Origin: Tannerella sp. oral taxon 808
GTDB taxonomy: Bacteria; Bacteroidota; Bacteroidia; Bacteroidales; Tannerellaceae
Direction of reading: 5' to 3'
DNA: 5,345 bases
Assembly (NCBI GenBank): GCA_002890585.1
Contig: MIQB01000120.1
Span: forward strand, 1-5,345
In this document: positions 1 through 5,345 of the stretch, in pieces
Layout: every line of letters starts with the position of its first letter
Position numbering within the stretch: position 1 is the first letter of the stretch
Position numbers and translations under genes: made by a program
Notes under the pieces: generated by a model
Told to the model about the DNA's origin: nothing
Database searches by the model: none
The model's input: only the letters and a program-made list of their open reading frames with translations

Positions 1-181
1 AACGTGGCAAGTTTCATAACAGACACGCATGTAATTTATGATTCGTGGCAAGTTTCGGAGCTTGCACGCCGTGCAAAGACCAAAACGTGGCAAGTTTCAT
101 AACAGACACGCATGTAATTTATGATTCGTGGCAAGTTTTGGGGCTTGCACGCCGTGCAAAGGGCAAAACGTGGCAAGTGTC
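1..181. repeat. 83-bp tandem repeat array with five regularly spaced 13-base boxes
   Basis: The 83-bp unit at 1-83 recurs at 84-166 with only a few substitutions (in the parts before and after the palindrome), and a third copy begins at 167 and breaks down by about 181. Inside each unit the box CGTGGCAAGTTTC occurs twice, giving boxes at 3, 44, 86, 127 and 169; the last two each carry one change. The two alternating spacers differ. One (16-43 and its copy) is bounded by CATAA/TTATG. The other contains the 15-base palindrome TTGCACGCCGTGCAA at about 62-76 and 145-159. The array starts at the window edge and may continue upstream. No coding sequence is credible here. Its function is unknown; phased protein-binding sites or a simple tandem expansion are both possible. 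Confidence 0.9.
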
Positions 182-241
182 GACGGGGTAATCATTGATC
201 ATTACAGTCAATCAGAAATGGATTGCAAAAATTGAAGGTGT

Positions 242-300
242 CCCGCGGCCTGAAAGGTCGCTGGATGATAGCCCAGGGCAACGCCCTGGGCCCAGGAAAC
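242..300. repeat. REP-like element: CCTGAAAGG box plus CCCAGGGC hairpin
   Basis: A CCTGAAAGG box at 249-257 is followed, 21 bases on (251 to 272), by a perfect 9-bp hairpin: GCCCAGGGC at 271-279, loop AAC, GCCCTGGGC at 283-291. A 12-base gap then leads to the A-tract and long hairpin at 303-378. The stretch 242-278 is also an inverted copy of 438-474 (34 of 37 matching). The same boxes with the same spacings recur at 5183-5248, so this is a dispersed repeat and not chance. Similar boxes are widespread between genes in Bacteroidales (general knowledge, not searched here). Confidence 0.75.
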
Positions 301-302
301 GC

Positions 303-378
303 AAAAAAGCCGCCCCCTTTGGAAGCCTCCACCCACCCTGCTGGAGGCAGGGTGGGTGGAGGCTTCCAAAGGGGGCGG
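303..378 (-). terminator. Perfect 32-bp-stem hairpin with T-tract on the minus strand
   Basis: The arms 310-341 and 347-378 are perfectly complementary over 32 bp and leave a 5-base loop (342-346). On the plus strand the hairpin is preceded by six A's (303-308). Read on the minus strand, it is therefore followed by one base and then TTTTTT, the layout of an intrinsic terminator. The stem is much longer than most intrinsic terminators. No minus-strand gene to the right needs terminating here, so terminator function is uncertain; it may be part of a mobile REP-like element or block antisense transcription. On the plus strand no T-tract follows. The hairpin itself is certain; the terminator role is inferred. 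Confidence 0.6.
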
Positions 379-565
379 GGGAATCGGGCGGCATCGCATC
401 CCCAGGGTGCCGCTCCGCCCGGAGGGGCGTCGCTCTACCCTGGGCTATCATCCGGCGGCCCTTCAGGCCGCGGGGGAATCGGGCGGCATCGCATCCCCAG
501 GGGTCGCTCCGCCCGAGGGGGGCCGCTCTACCCTGGGTTATCATCTGGCGGCGCCTTTCTGCCCG
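375..565. repeat. Diverged ~95-bp tandem duplication of REP-like sequence
   Basis: The block starting GCGGGGGAATCGGGCGGCAT at 375 recurs at 470, a 95-base period. The opening ~30 bases are nearly identical; the later part has small indels (the ACCCTGGG box is offset by 93, not 95) and the end decays after about 550. Each copy holds a CCCAGGG ... CCCTGGG dyad (401-444 and 496-537) followed by a TATCATCYGGCGGC segment. The first copy's 438-474 is the inverted partner of 242-278, so the whole block encloses the long hairpin. Reading frames across this region translate only these repeats and are not treated as genes. Confidence 0.8.
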
Positions 566-632
566 TGTCTCCAGGGTAATCCTTAATCATTAATAATTAC
601 CTCATCCCCCCGCCCTCCCATCGATCAAATTC

Positions 633-640
633 TACCTTTG
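633..640 (+). promoter_or_regulatory. Candidate Bacteroidota -7 promoter element (TACCTTTG)
   Basis: TACCTTTG matches the Bacteroidota sigma-ABfr -7 consensus TAnnTTTG exactly and lies 22 bases before the first start codon, in the only unique, less GC-rich stretch (about 566-661) between the repeats and the operon. No TTTG-like -33 element is seen 19-21 bases upstream; that stretch is C-rich. If used, the transcript would start near 645-650 and have a very short leader. Confidence 0.5.
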
Positions 641-653
641 GCGCCGCTTTTTT

Positions 654-660
654 AGGGAAG
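654..660 (+). promoter_or_regulatory. Ribosome binding site of the first gene (AGGGAAG)
   Basis: The purine run AGGGAAG ends one base before the ATG at 662. It is a weak Shine-Dalgarno-like sequence placed closer than usual, as is common in Bacteroidota. It supports the 662 start, which is also the only start that keeps the membrane anchor. Confidence 0.4.
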
Positions 661-661
661 A

Positions 662-2092
662 ATGAGACAAGAGAATAACGACCGCTCCGGACAATTGGTG
701 CTGATCCTGTTAGTGACAGCCGCAGCCTGTCTGGCGCTCTACCTGTTGCCGGACGAGCTGTTCGGCTTTCGCATTAAAAAGATGGATATGCTCTCCGACC
801 TGCGCGTCGGAGGCCAAGGCGACGATGACGACGACAGCCTCGCCCTCTCCGACTCCGCACTCATGCGCCGCGACTCTCTCGGGCTTAGCCACGCCGACAG
901 CCTGCGCGTCGTGCTCCGCGATTCGATCTATCGCACCACCCTGGCCGAGCTGCGTGGCGACACGCTCCGCGCCACCATCGAAGACTATTCCGTGGGCCAC
1001 ACCGGCCTCCGCCGCTTCTTCGCCGCACTCAACGGCATCCCCACCCTCGGCCGCCCCGTGCGCGTGGCCTTCCTCGGCGACTCCTTCATCGAGGGCGACA
1101 TCCTGACGGCTGACTTCCGCAACCGCATGCAGGAACGCTTCGGAGGGCGCGGCGTGGGCTTCGTGCCCGTGGCCTCACAGGTGGAGCAGTTCCGACCCAC
1201 CATCCGACAGCGCTCCAAGGGCTGGACGACACGCTCCATCCTCTCCGACCGGAAGCACAAATACCTCCTCTCCTGCCTCCTCTTCGACGCCGCAGCCGAC
1301 GCACCCACCATCACCTTCCAAACCACCGACTACTTCCCCCGACTGAGCCGCGTGGAGACACTCAAATTCATTTACACACGTAACACCTCGGCCGAGATCC
1401 GATGGATCTGCAACGAGGGGCGCGACACCATCGCCGCACGGCTGCCAGAGACTGACGGCGTGGCGCAATACGTGGCCCGCGGCACCTTCACCGACGGCCG
1501 CCTCATCTTCACCCGAGCTGGCGGCCTGCAAGCACTCGGCATCGCACTCGAGGACGACCGCGGCGTGGTGGTCGACAACTTCGCCCTCCGTGGCAACTCC
1601 GGCCTGCCCCTCGAGGGGCTCGACGGCGACGGCTGCCGGGCGCTGCAACGCCTCCGGCCGTACGACCTCATCGTCTTGCAATACGGCCTCAACGTAGCAG
1701 CCGAGCGCACGAAGGATTACGGCTTCTATCGCGACCGCATGGTGGAGATCATCCGACGCGTACGCGAAGGGTTCCCCGGAGCTGACATCCTCCTGCTCGG
1801 CGTCTCCGACCGCAGCAAGGTGGTGGGCGGTGAGCGCCACACCATGGCATCCGTCAAAGCCCTCCGCCGCGCCCAGCGTGAGGCCGCCATGCAGTCTGGC
1901 GCCGCCTTCTGGGACGTCTTCGAAGCTATGGGCGGCGACGACAGCATGGTCAGCTACGTGAAGCGCAATTGGGCCGCTAAGGATTACACCCACCTCAGCT
2001 TTCAAGGCGGCCGCGAACTGGCCTACGCGCTGTTCGACGCCTTGATCTTAGAGAAAGAACTATATGACAAACTGGAAAAGACACCGCATTGA
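662..2092 (+). CDS. Membrane-anchored SGNH/GDSL-fold protein, likely O-acyltransferase or esterase partner of the MBOAT protein
   Basis: This 476-residue protein has a short cytoplasmic N-terminus, one hydrophobic segment at about residues 11-30, and then an extracytoplasmic part. An acidic linker (about 50-105) holds five aspartates in a row and repeated Asp-Ser-Leu motifs. The SGNH fold follows with all expected catalytic landmarks: GDS at 139-141 (nucleophile S141), the block II glycine in RGNSG at 310-314, GLN at 342-344 (oxyanion Asn), and DYTH at 441-444 (Asp and His of the triad). In known acetylation systems, membrane-tethered SGNH proteins such as AlgJ or PatB work with an MBOAT protein; a similar role is inferred here from the MBOAT gene two genes downstream. 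The start at 662 keeps the membrane anchor. The 3' end overlaps the next gene by 29 nt. It could instead be a deacetylase. The fold is confident; the substrate is unknown. Confidence 0.85.
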   Translation: MRQENNDRSGQLVLILLVTAAACLALYLLPDELFGFRIKKMDMLSDLRVGGQGDDDDDSLALSDSALMRRDSLGLSHADSLRVVLRDSIYRTTLAELRGDTLRATIEDYSVGHTGLRRFFAALNGIPTLGRPVRVAFLGDSFIEGDILTADFRNRMQERFGGRGVGFVPVASQVEQFRPTIRQRSKGWTTRSILSDRKHKYLLSCLLFDAAADAPTITFQTTDYFPRLSRVETLKFIYTRNTSAEIRWICNEGRDTIAARLPETDGVAQYVARGTFTDGRLIFTRAGGLQALGIALEDDRGVVVDNFALRGNSGLPLEGLDGDGCRALQRLRPYDLIVLQYGLNVAAERTKDYGFYRDRMVEIIRRVREGFPGADILLLGVSDRSKVVGGERHTMASVKALRRAQREAAMQSGAAFWDVFEAMGGDDSMVSYVKRNWAAKDYTHLSFQGGRELAYALFDALILEKELYDKLEKTPH

Positions 2093-3434
2093 TCGGCGCA
2101 CACTGTGGGCCGCCGCATGCTGCCTATGCCTAACCACCGCAACGGCCGCAGCCGACACACCCGCCGAAAAGATCCGCCCACTGACGGACAACGTAGAACT
2201 CCAAATGACCTTCGCCATCGACTCCCTCTGCCGCATCATCGACCCCCGGCACACACTCGATGCGTTCTGGAAAGACCTGCTCGCCCTGCGCACCTGCCAA
2301 GGCAAAGACGCCGTGCTGCCCATCGTCCACTTGGGCGATTCGCACATACAAGGCGGTTATTATTCCAACGAGACCATGAACCTGCTCCGCCGCACCTTCG
2401 GCAACGCTGGCCGCGGATGGATCGCCCCCTACCGACCTGCGCGTGAGAACGGCCCGAGCGATTACCGCATCTTCTCCGGGGTGAAATCATGGAGCGTAGG
2501 CCGATGCACACGTCCGCAAGCGCCTACCCCCTGGGGCATCGGCGGAATGGGTCTGCAAACGGATGCGACAGAGATCGACTTCACCATCACCCTCAACGGC
2601 GCCGATGATGCCTTCAACCGCGCCCTGCTTTACCGCGGCGAATACGCCCGACCGATGGTGACTGAAGAGGTGCGGGGGGCGCGCGCGGCATGGGGCACAG
2701 ACACGCTGGCCCCGAACCTCGTCGTAGACACCTTCTCCCTGCCCACCCCCACGCGAGAGCTGCACCTGCACAGCATAGACCGCGACGAAGCGCCCTCCAC
2801 GGCCTCCCCCTACGACCTCTACTACGGCTTCGTCCTCACCAACGGACAGCCCGGCGTGCTCTACCACGCCATCGGCCGCAACGGCGCCACCTATGTGAGC
2901 TACACCAACGACGACTTCGTCCGCCAGCTGGCCTGTCTAAAGCCCCGCATCCTCATCATCACCCTCGGCACCAATGAGTCCTTCGGCAACCGCTTCTCGC
3001 CCTCCGACTTCATCGCCCGCGTCGACCGCTTCGTCCGGCTCGTACGCAAATACATGCCCACCACCACCATCATCCTCAGCACACCGGCCGAGAACTACCT
3101 CCCCACACGCACCGTCGTCACCCGCCGCGTCAAGGGCAAGCGGGGGCGCAAGCGGCGCGTCGTGCGGACCGTCACCCGCGGCTATGTCCGCAACGAACAC
3201 GTCGGCGAAGCCTCCCAAGCCATCCTCAACTATGCCCGCCGCGAAGGGCTGGCCTGCTTCGACCTCTACGGCATGACGGGCGGCGCAGGATCGTGCGAGA
3301 AATGGCAGGGCGAGGGGCTCTTCTCACACGACCGCGTGCACTACAGCGTGGCTGGCTATCGCGAGCAGGGGCGCCTGCTCTACAAAGCGCTTGTCCGCAG
3401 TGCCCTGGATTACAAAAAGCGTAACCGGAAATGA
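2064..3434 (+). CDS. Secreted SGNH/GDSL-fold protein, likely second acyl-transfer or esterase component
   Basis: This 456-residue protein opens with a likely Sec signal peptide: basic residues KRHRIDRR, a hydrophobic stretch at about 13-29, and an Ala-rich cleavage region near residue 30. The mature protein is thus probably periplasmic. SGNH landmarks are complete: GDSH at 91-94 (nucleophile S93), a block II glycine/asparagine segment near GRNG at 271-274, GTN at 302-304, and DRVH at 423-426 (Asp and His). About 180 residues separate blocks I and II, which probably form an inserted domain. A strongly basic stretch, rich in Arg and Lys, lies at about 354-379 between blocks III and V. The gene starts 29 nt inside the first gene and ends in an ATGA overlap with the MBOAT gene, so it belongs to one operon. 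A role like AlgX, which acts beside AlgJ and AlgI, is an inference. Several cysteines (19, 20, 22) sit in the signal region but do not form a good lipobox. Confidence 0.85.
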   Translation: MTNWKRHRIDRRTLWAAACCLCLTTATAAADTPAEKIRPLTDNVELQMTFAIDSLCRIIDPRHTLDAFWKDLLALRTCQGKDAVLPIVHLGDSHIQGGYYSNETMNLLRRTFGNAGRGWIAPYRPARENGPSDYRIFSGVKSWSVGRCTRPQAPTPWGIGGMGLQTDATEIDFTITLNGADDAFNRALLYRGEYARPMVTEEVRGARAAWGTDTLAPNLVVDTFSLPTPTRELHLHSIDRDEAPSTASPYDLYYGFVLTNGQPGVLYHAIGRNGATYVSYTNDDFVRQLACLKPRILIITLGTNESFGNRFSPSDFIARVDRFVRLVRKYMPTTTIILSTPAENYLPTRTVVTRRVKGKRGRKRRVVRTVTRGYVRNEHVGEASQAILNYARREGLACFDLYGMTGGAGSCEKWQGEGLFSHDRVHYSVAGYREQGRLLYKALVRSALDYKKRNRK

Positions 3435-4984
3435 TCGATCGCCTACTCTCCATCTTCAGCCCCGAACGCCTCAACGCGCTCTGTGAGCTCCTGCGCTATC
3501 ACCCGGAGTCGCCGATGCTCTTCAGCACGGGCCTCTTCTTCTTCCTCTTTATCGGCTTCTACATCGGCTATCGCGCCCTGCGCCGCGCCACCACCGCGCG
3601 CCTCATCTACGTCGTCCTCTTCTCGCTCTACTTCTATTATAAGAGCAGCGGCGTGTGGTTCCTGCTGTTGGTCTTCACGGCCACATCAGACTTCCTCATC
3701 GCCCGCGCCCTGGCCCGCACCGAGCACCCCGCCGCACGCAAAGCCTGGGTGGCGCTCAGCTTGCTTGTCAACTTAGGCATGTTGGGCTACTTCAAATACA
3801 CCGACTTCCTCTACCAGACAGGCGTCGGCCTGCTCCATACCCTCGGCGCGTGGTTCGGCATCGCCCCGCTGGCCGCCCTGCCCTACGAGCCGCTCCAGAT
3901 CTTCCTGCCCGTCGGCATCTCCTTCTTCACCTTCCAATCCCTGAGCTACACCATCGACGTCTATCGCCGCCAGCTCCAGCCCCTCAATCGCTGGATCGAC
4001 TACCTCTTCTACGTCTCCTTCTTCCCCGGGCTCGTGGCCGGCCCCATCGTCCGCGCTCGCGACTTCATCCCGCAGATGTTCCGCACGCCGCTACTCACCC
4101 GCGAGGGCCTCGGCGAGGGCATCTACCTCATCATCTGCGGCCTGCTCAAGAAGAGCGTCATCTCGGACTACATCAGCGTCAACTTCGTCGATCGCATCTT
4201 CGACGCCCCCACGCTCTACACCGGCCTCGAAAACCTCTTCGGCGTTTACGGCTATACCCTTCAGATCTACTGCGACTTCTCGGGCTACTCCGACATGGCC
4301 ATCGGCATCGCCCTACTGCTCGGCATCCGCTTCAACACCAACTTCGACTCCCCCTACCAGTCCGCCACCATCACCGAGTTTTGGCGCCGCTGGCACATCT
4401 CCCTCTCCACCTGGCTCAAGGATTACCTCTACATCTCCCTCGGCGGCAACCGCAAGGGGCGCCTCCGCACCTACGTCAACCTGATGATCACCATGCTGCT
4501 CGGGGGCTTGTGGCACGGCGCCTCCGGCCGCTTCATCCTCTGGGGCGGATTGCACGGCATTTCGCTCGCCGTCCATAAGTTCTTCATGGGTCGCTTCCCG
4601 AAGGTCTTCCGCCCCGTGGGCAGCCAGATGTCGCCCCTGCGGCGCACGCTTGGCGTACTGCTCACCTTCCATGTCGTCTGCCTCGGCTGGATCTTCTTCC
4701 GTGCCGATTCGCTCGCTACGGGCTTCGACGTCATCAAGCAAATCGCCACCAGCTTTCATCCCGAAGTGTTTACCCAATTCGTAGCTGGATACAAGGAAGT
4801 CTTCCTGCTCATCCTGGCCGGTTACGCCATCCACTTCATGCCTCGCCGCGTGGACACGACCGTCCGCGAGTGGGTCACCGCATCGCCCGCCCTGCTGCAA
4901 GCCCTCTACCTGACCGTGGCCATCATCATCGTCATGCAGCTCAAGAGCGCCGACATCGTACCCTTTATCTACTTCCAATTCTGA
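3431..4984 (+). CDS. MBOAT-family O-acyltransferase (AlgI/DltB/PatA class)
   Basis: This 517-residue protein is strongly hydrophobic, with about ten or more membrane segments from residue 31 to 508, as expected for the family (usually about 450-520 residues). Family landmarks are intact and in order: PGLVAGPIVRARDF at 199-212, CDFSGYSDMAIG at 281-292, FWRRWHISLSTWLKDYLYIS at 317-336 with a conserved His at 322, GGLWHGAS at 358-365 with the invariant catalytic His at 362, and a C-terminus ending PFIYFQF. Known relatives move an acyl group, usually acetyl or D-alanyl, from a cytoplasmic donor through a membrane tunnel to an extracytoplasmic acceptor or partner. With two SGNH genes directly upstream and no D-alanyl carrier protein or ligase in view, glycan O-acetylation fits better than D-alanylation (inference). 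The start ATG overlaps the previous stop as ATGA, with no clear ribosome binding site of its own, suggesting coupled translation. The acceptor, whether a capsule, other exopolysaccharide or peptidoglycan, cannot be told. Confidence 0.95.
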   Translation: MIDRLLSIFSPERLNALCELLRYHPESPMLFSTGLFFFLFIGFYIGYRALRRATTARLIYVVLFSLYFYYKSSGVWFLLLVFTATSDFLIARALARTEHPAARKAWVALSLLVNLGMLGYFKYTDFLYQTGVGLLHTLGAWFGIAPLAALPYEPLQIFLPVGISFFTFQSLSYTIDVYRRQLQPLNRWIDYLFYVSFFPGLVAGPIVRARDFIPQMFRTPLLTREGLGEGIYLIICGLLKKSVISDYISVNFVDRIFDAPTLYTGLENLFGVYGYTLQIYCDFSGYSDMAIGIALLLGIRFNTNFDSPYQSATITEFWRRWHISLSTWLKDYLYISLGGNRKGRLRTYVNLMITMLLGGLWHGASGRFILWGGLHGISLAVHKFFMGRFPKVFRPVGSQMSPLRRTLGVLLTFHVVCLGWIFFRADSLATGFDVIKQIATSFHPEVFTQFVAGYKEVFLLILAGYAIHFMPRRVDTTVREWVTASPALLQALYLTVAIIIVMQLKSADIVPFIYFQF

Positions 4985-4996
4985 GCCCGCCCTTGT

Positions 4997-5042
4997 GGGG
5001 GGGACAATGATTCATTGGCTTAATGGTCAATGATCACCCCCC
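4997..5042 (+). terminator. Candidate operon terminator or 3' stem-loop
   Basis: Twelve bases after the MBOAT stop codon, a run of G's (4997-5002) can pair with six C's (5037-5042). Inside it, TCATTG (5012-5017) pairs with CAATGA (5028-5033) around a 10-base loop. The stem is interrupted by an internal loop and no T-tract follows, so intrinsic termination would be weak. It is the only stem-loop placed directly after the operon. Confidence 0.35.
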
Positions 5043-5083
5043 TACCCCACCGCCTTCGTAAGAGCGAATAATCATTTGCCCCA

Positions 5084-5153
5084 ACCACCCCCGGGGTTTC
5101 GCTGGCGGGCTATCGTCCACCGCCCCCGGGATTTCGCTGGCGGGCTATCGTCC
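5084..5153. repeat. 35-bp tandem duplication
   Basis: Unit 5084-5118 is repeated directly at 5119-5153 with 33 of 35 bases identical. The shared core is TTTCGCTGGCGGGCTATCGT, preceded by a run of C's and GGG. The GGGCTATC part resembles the GGGCTATCATCC segment of the upstream REP-like copies at 442-453, so this is probably another piece of the same repeat family. It is non-coding. Confidence 0.85.
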
Positions 5154-5182
5154 GACGGCCCTACAGCCCGGATCAGGTATAC

Positions 5183-5248
5183 GCCCTGAAAGGGCAAATC
5201 AACCCAGCCCAGGGTAAAGCGAAGCGACACCCTGGGTTACGGGGTGCC
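5183..5248. repeat. REP-like element, second copy of the composite layout
   Basis: GCCCTGAAAGGGC (5183-5195) forms a small 5-bp hairpin with loop GAA. Twenty-one bases on from the shared T (5187 to 5208) comes CCCAGGGT (5208-5215), which pairs with ACCCTGGG (5229-5236) across a 13-base loop. A 12-base gap then leads to an A-rich tract at 5249. Both spacings equal those of the element at 242-303, although the sequences between the boxes differ. Confidence 0.7.
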
Positions 5249-5326
5249 AAAAGAAAAATCCCCGCGCTCTGCAAGCCTTCCCCAACCCTGCCCCAGCAGG
5301 ATTGGGGAAGGTTTGCAGAGCGCGGG
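5249..5326 (-). terminator. 31-bp-stem hairpin with T-rich tract on the minus strand
   Basis: Arms 5261-5291 and 5296-5326 pair in one register with a 4-base loop CCCA; the only flaws are one G-T wobble (5275/5312) and one C-A mismatch (5286/5301). The A-rich run AAAAGAAAAAT (5249-5259) lies just before it, so on the minus strand the hairpin is followed by a T-rich tract, as in an intrinsic terminator. It could end a minus-strand gene lying beyond the right edge, convergent with the operon (inference). It is clearly related to the hairpin at 310-378. Confidence 0.6.
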
Positions 5327-5345
5327 ACGGCGGATGCGGCCATTC

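Noticed and set aside
1..181. Possible CRISPR array from regularly spaced short repeats
   Set aside because: The repeated box is only 13 bases and the spacers recur as the same two sequences, so they are not unique acquired spacers. No cas gene is in view.
195..593. Open frames on both strands across the repeat block
   Set aside because: They translate REP-like and hairpin sequence, are low-complexity and rich in Pro, Arg and Gly, overlap each other on both strands, and lack a convincing ribosome binding site or domain.
601..632. Search for a -33 TTTG element upstream of the -7 box
   Set aside because: The stretch at the right spacing is C-rich with no TTTG or close variant.
548..647. 8-bp inverted repeat GCGGCGCC (548-555) and GGCGCCGC (640-647) before the T-run at 648
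   Set aside because: The arms are short and GC-rich, with an 84-base gap. This is likely chance and not a terminator.
1175..2005. 276-codon minus-strand open frame opposite the first gene
   Set aside because: It lies wholly opposite a gene with complete SGNH motifs. Long antisense frames are expected in GC-rich genes with strong third-position bias.
2064..2153. Lipoprotein signal on the second SGNH protein because of Cys at 19, 20 and 22
   Set aside because: No Leu-x-x-Cys type lipobox fits. The preceding residues are AAA or ACCL, and an Ala-rich signal peptidase I site near residue 30 fits better.
3655..4578. 307-codon plus-strand open frame inside the MBOAT gene
   Set aside because: It is out of frame with a clearly conserved MBOAT protein, and its product is an Arg/His/Pro/Leu-rich low-complexity sequence with no recognisable domain.
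4313..4978. 221-codon minus-strand open frame opposite the MBOAT gene
   Set aside because: It is an antisense shadow of conserved MBOAT codons, with biased Asp/Glu/Gly/Val composition and no recognisable motif.

Overview
The window is a GC-rich bacterial segment that most resembles the Bacteroidota (Bacteroidales). Four things point that way: a TAnnTTTG-type -7 element before the first gene, weak Shine-Dalgarno sequences, intergenic repeats built from CCTGAAAGG and CCCAGGG boxes, and an AlgI-type acyltransferase beside two SGNH proteins. The genus cannot be fixed from the sequence; GC-rich Bacteroidales such as some Tannerella or Alistipes would fit (inference only).

Layout. Positions 1-181 hold a tandem array: an 83-bp unit repeated just over twice, each unit carrying a 13-base box twice, so five boxes lie 41-42 bp apart. 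Positions 242-565 hold a composite REP-like element: a small hairpin, an A-tract, a perfect 32-bp-stem hairpin, then a diverged ~95-bp tandem duplication whose first copy is also an inverted copy of the element's left edge. Positions 566-661 hold the likely promoter and ribosome binding site. Positions 662-4984 hold three overlapping plus-strand genes. Positions 4985-5345 are non-coding: a possible terminator, a 35-bp tandem duplication, and a second composite element built like the first and ending in a 31-bp-stem hairpin.

Genes. The operon encodes (i) an SGNH-fold protein anchored by one N-terminal membrane segment, (ii) a second SGNH-fold protein with a signal peptide, and (iii) a polytopic MBOAT acyltransferase of the AlgI/DltB/PatA class. 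The genes overlap by 29 and 4 nt, so they are probably translated together. By analogy with alginate (AlgI/J/X), peptidoglycan (PatA/B) and Wss-type acetylation systems, the MBOAT protein would pass an acyl group (probably acetyl) across the inner membrane. The two SGNH proteins would then transfer it to, or remove it from, an extracytoplasmic glycan. The acceptor cannot be told from the window, since no glycan synthesis gene is present.

The most unusual non-coding signal is the pair of long hairpins on either side of the operon. They are related, lie in the same orientation within equally spaced composite elements, and differ at eight left-arm positions, every one matched by a compensating change in the right arm.
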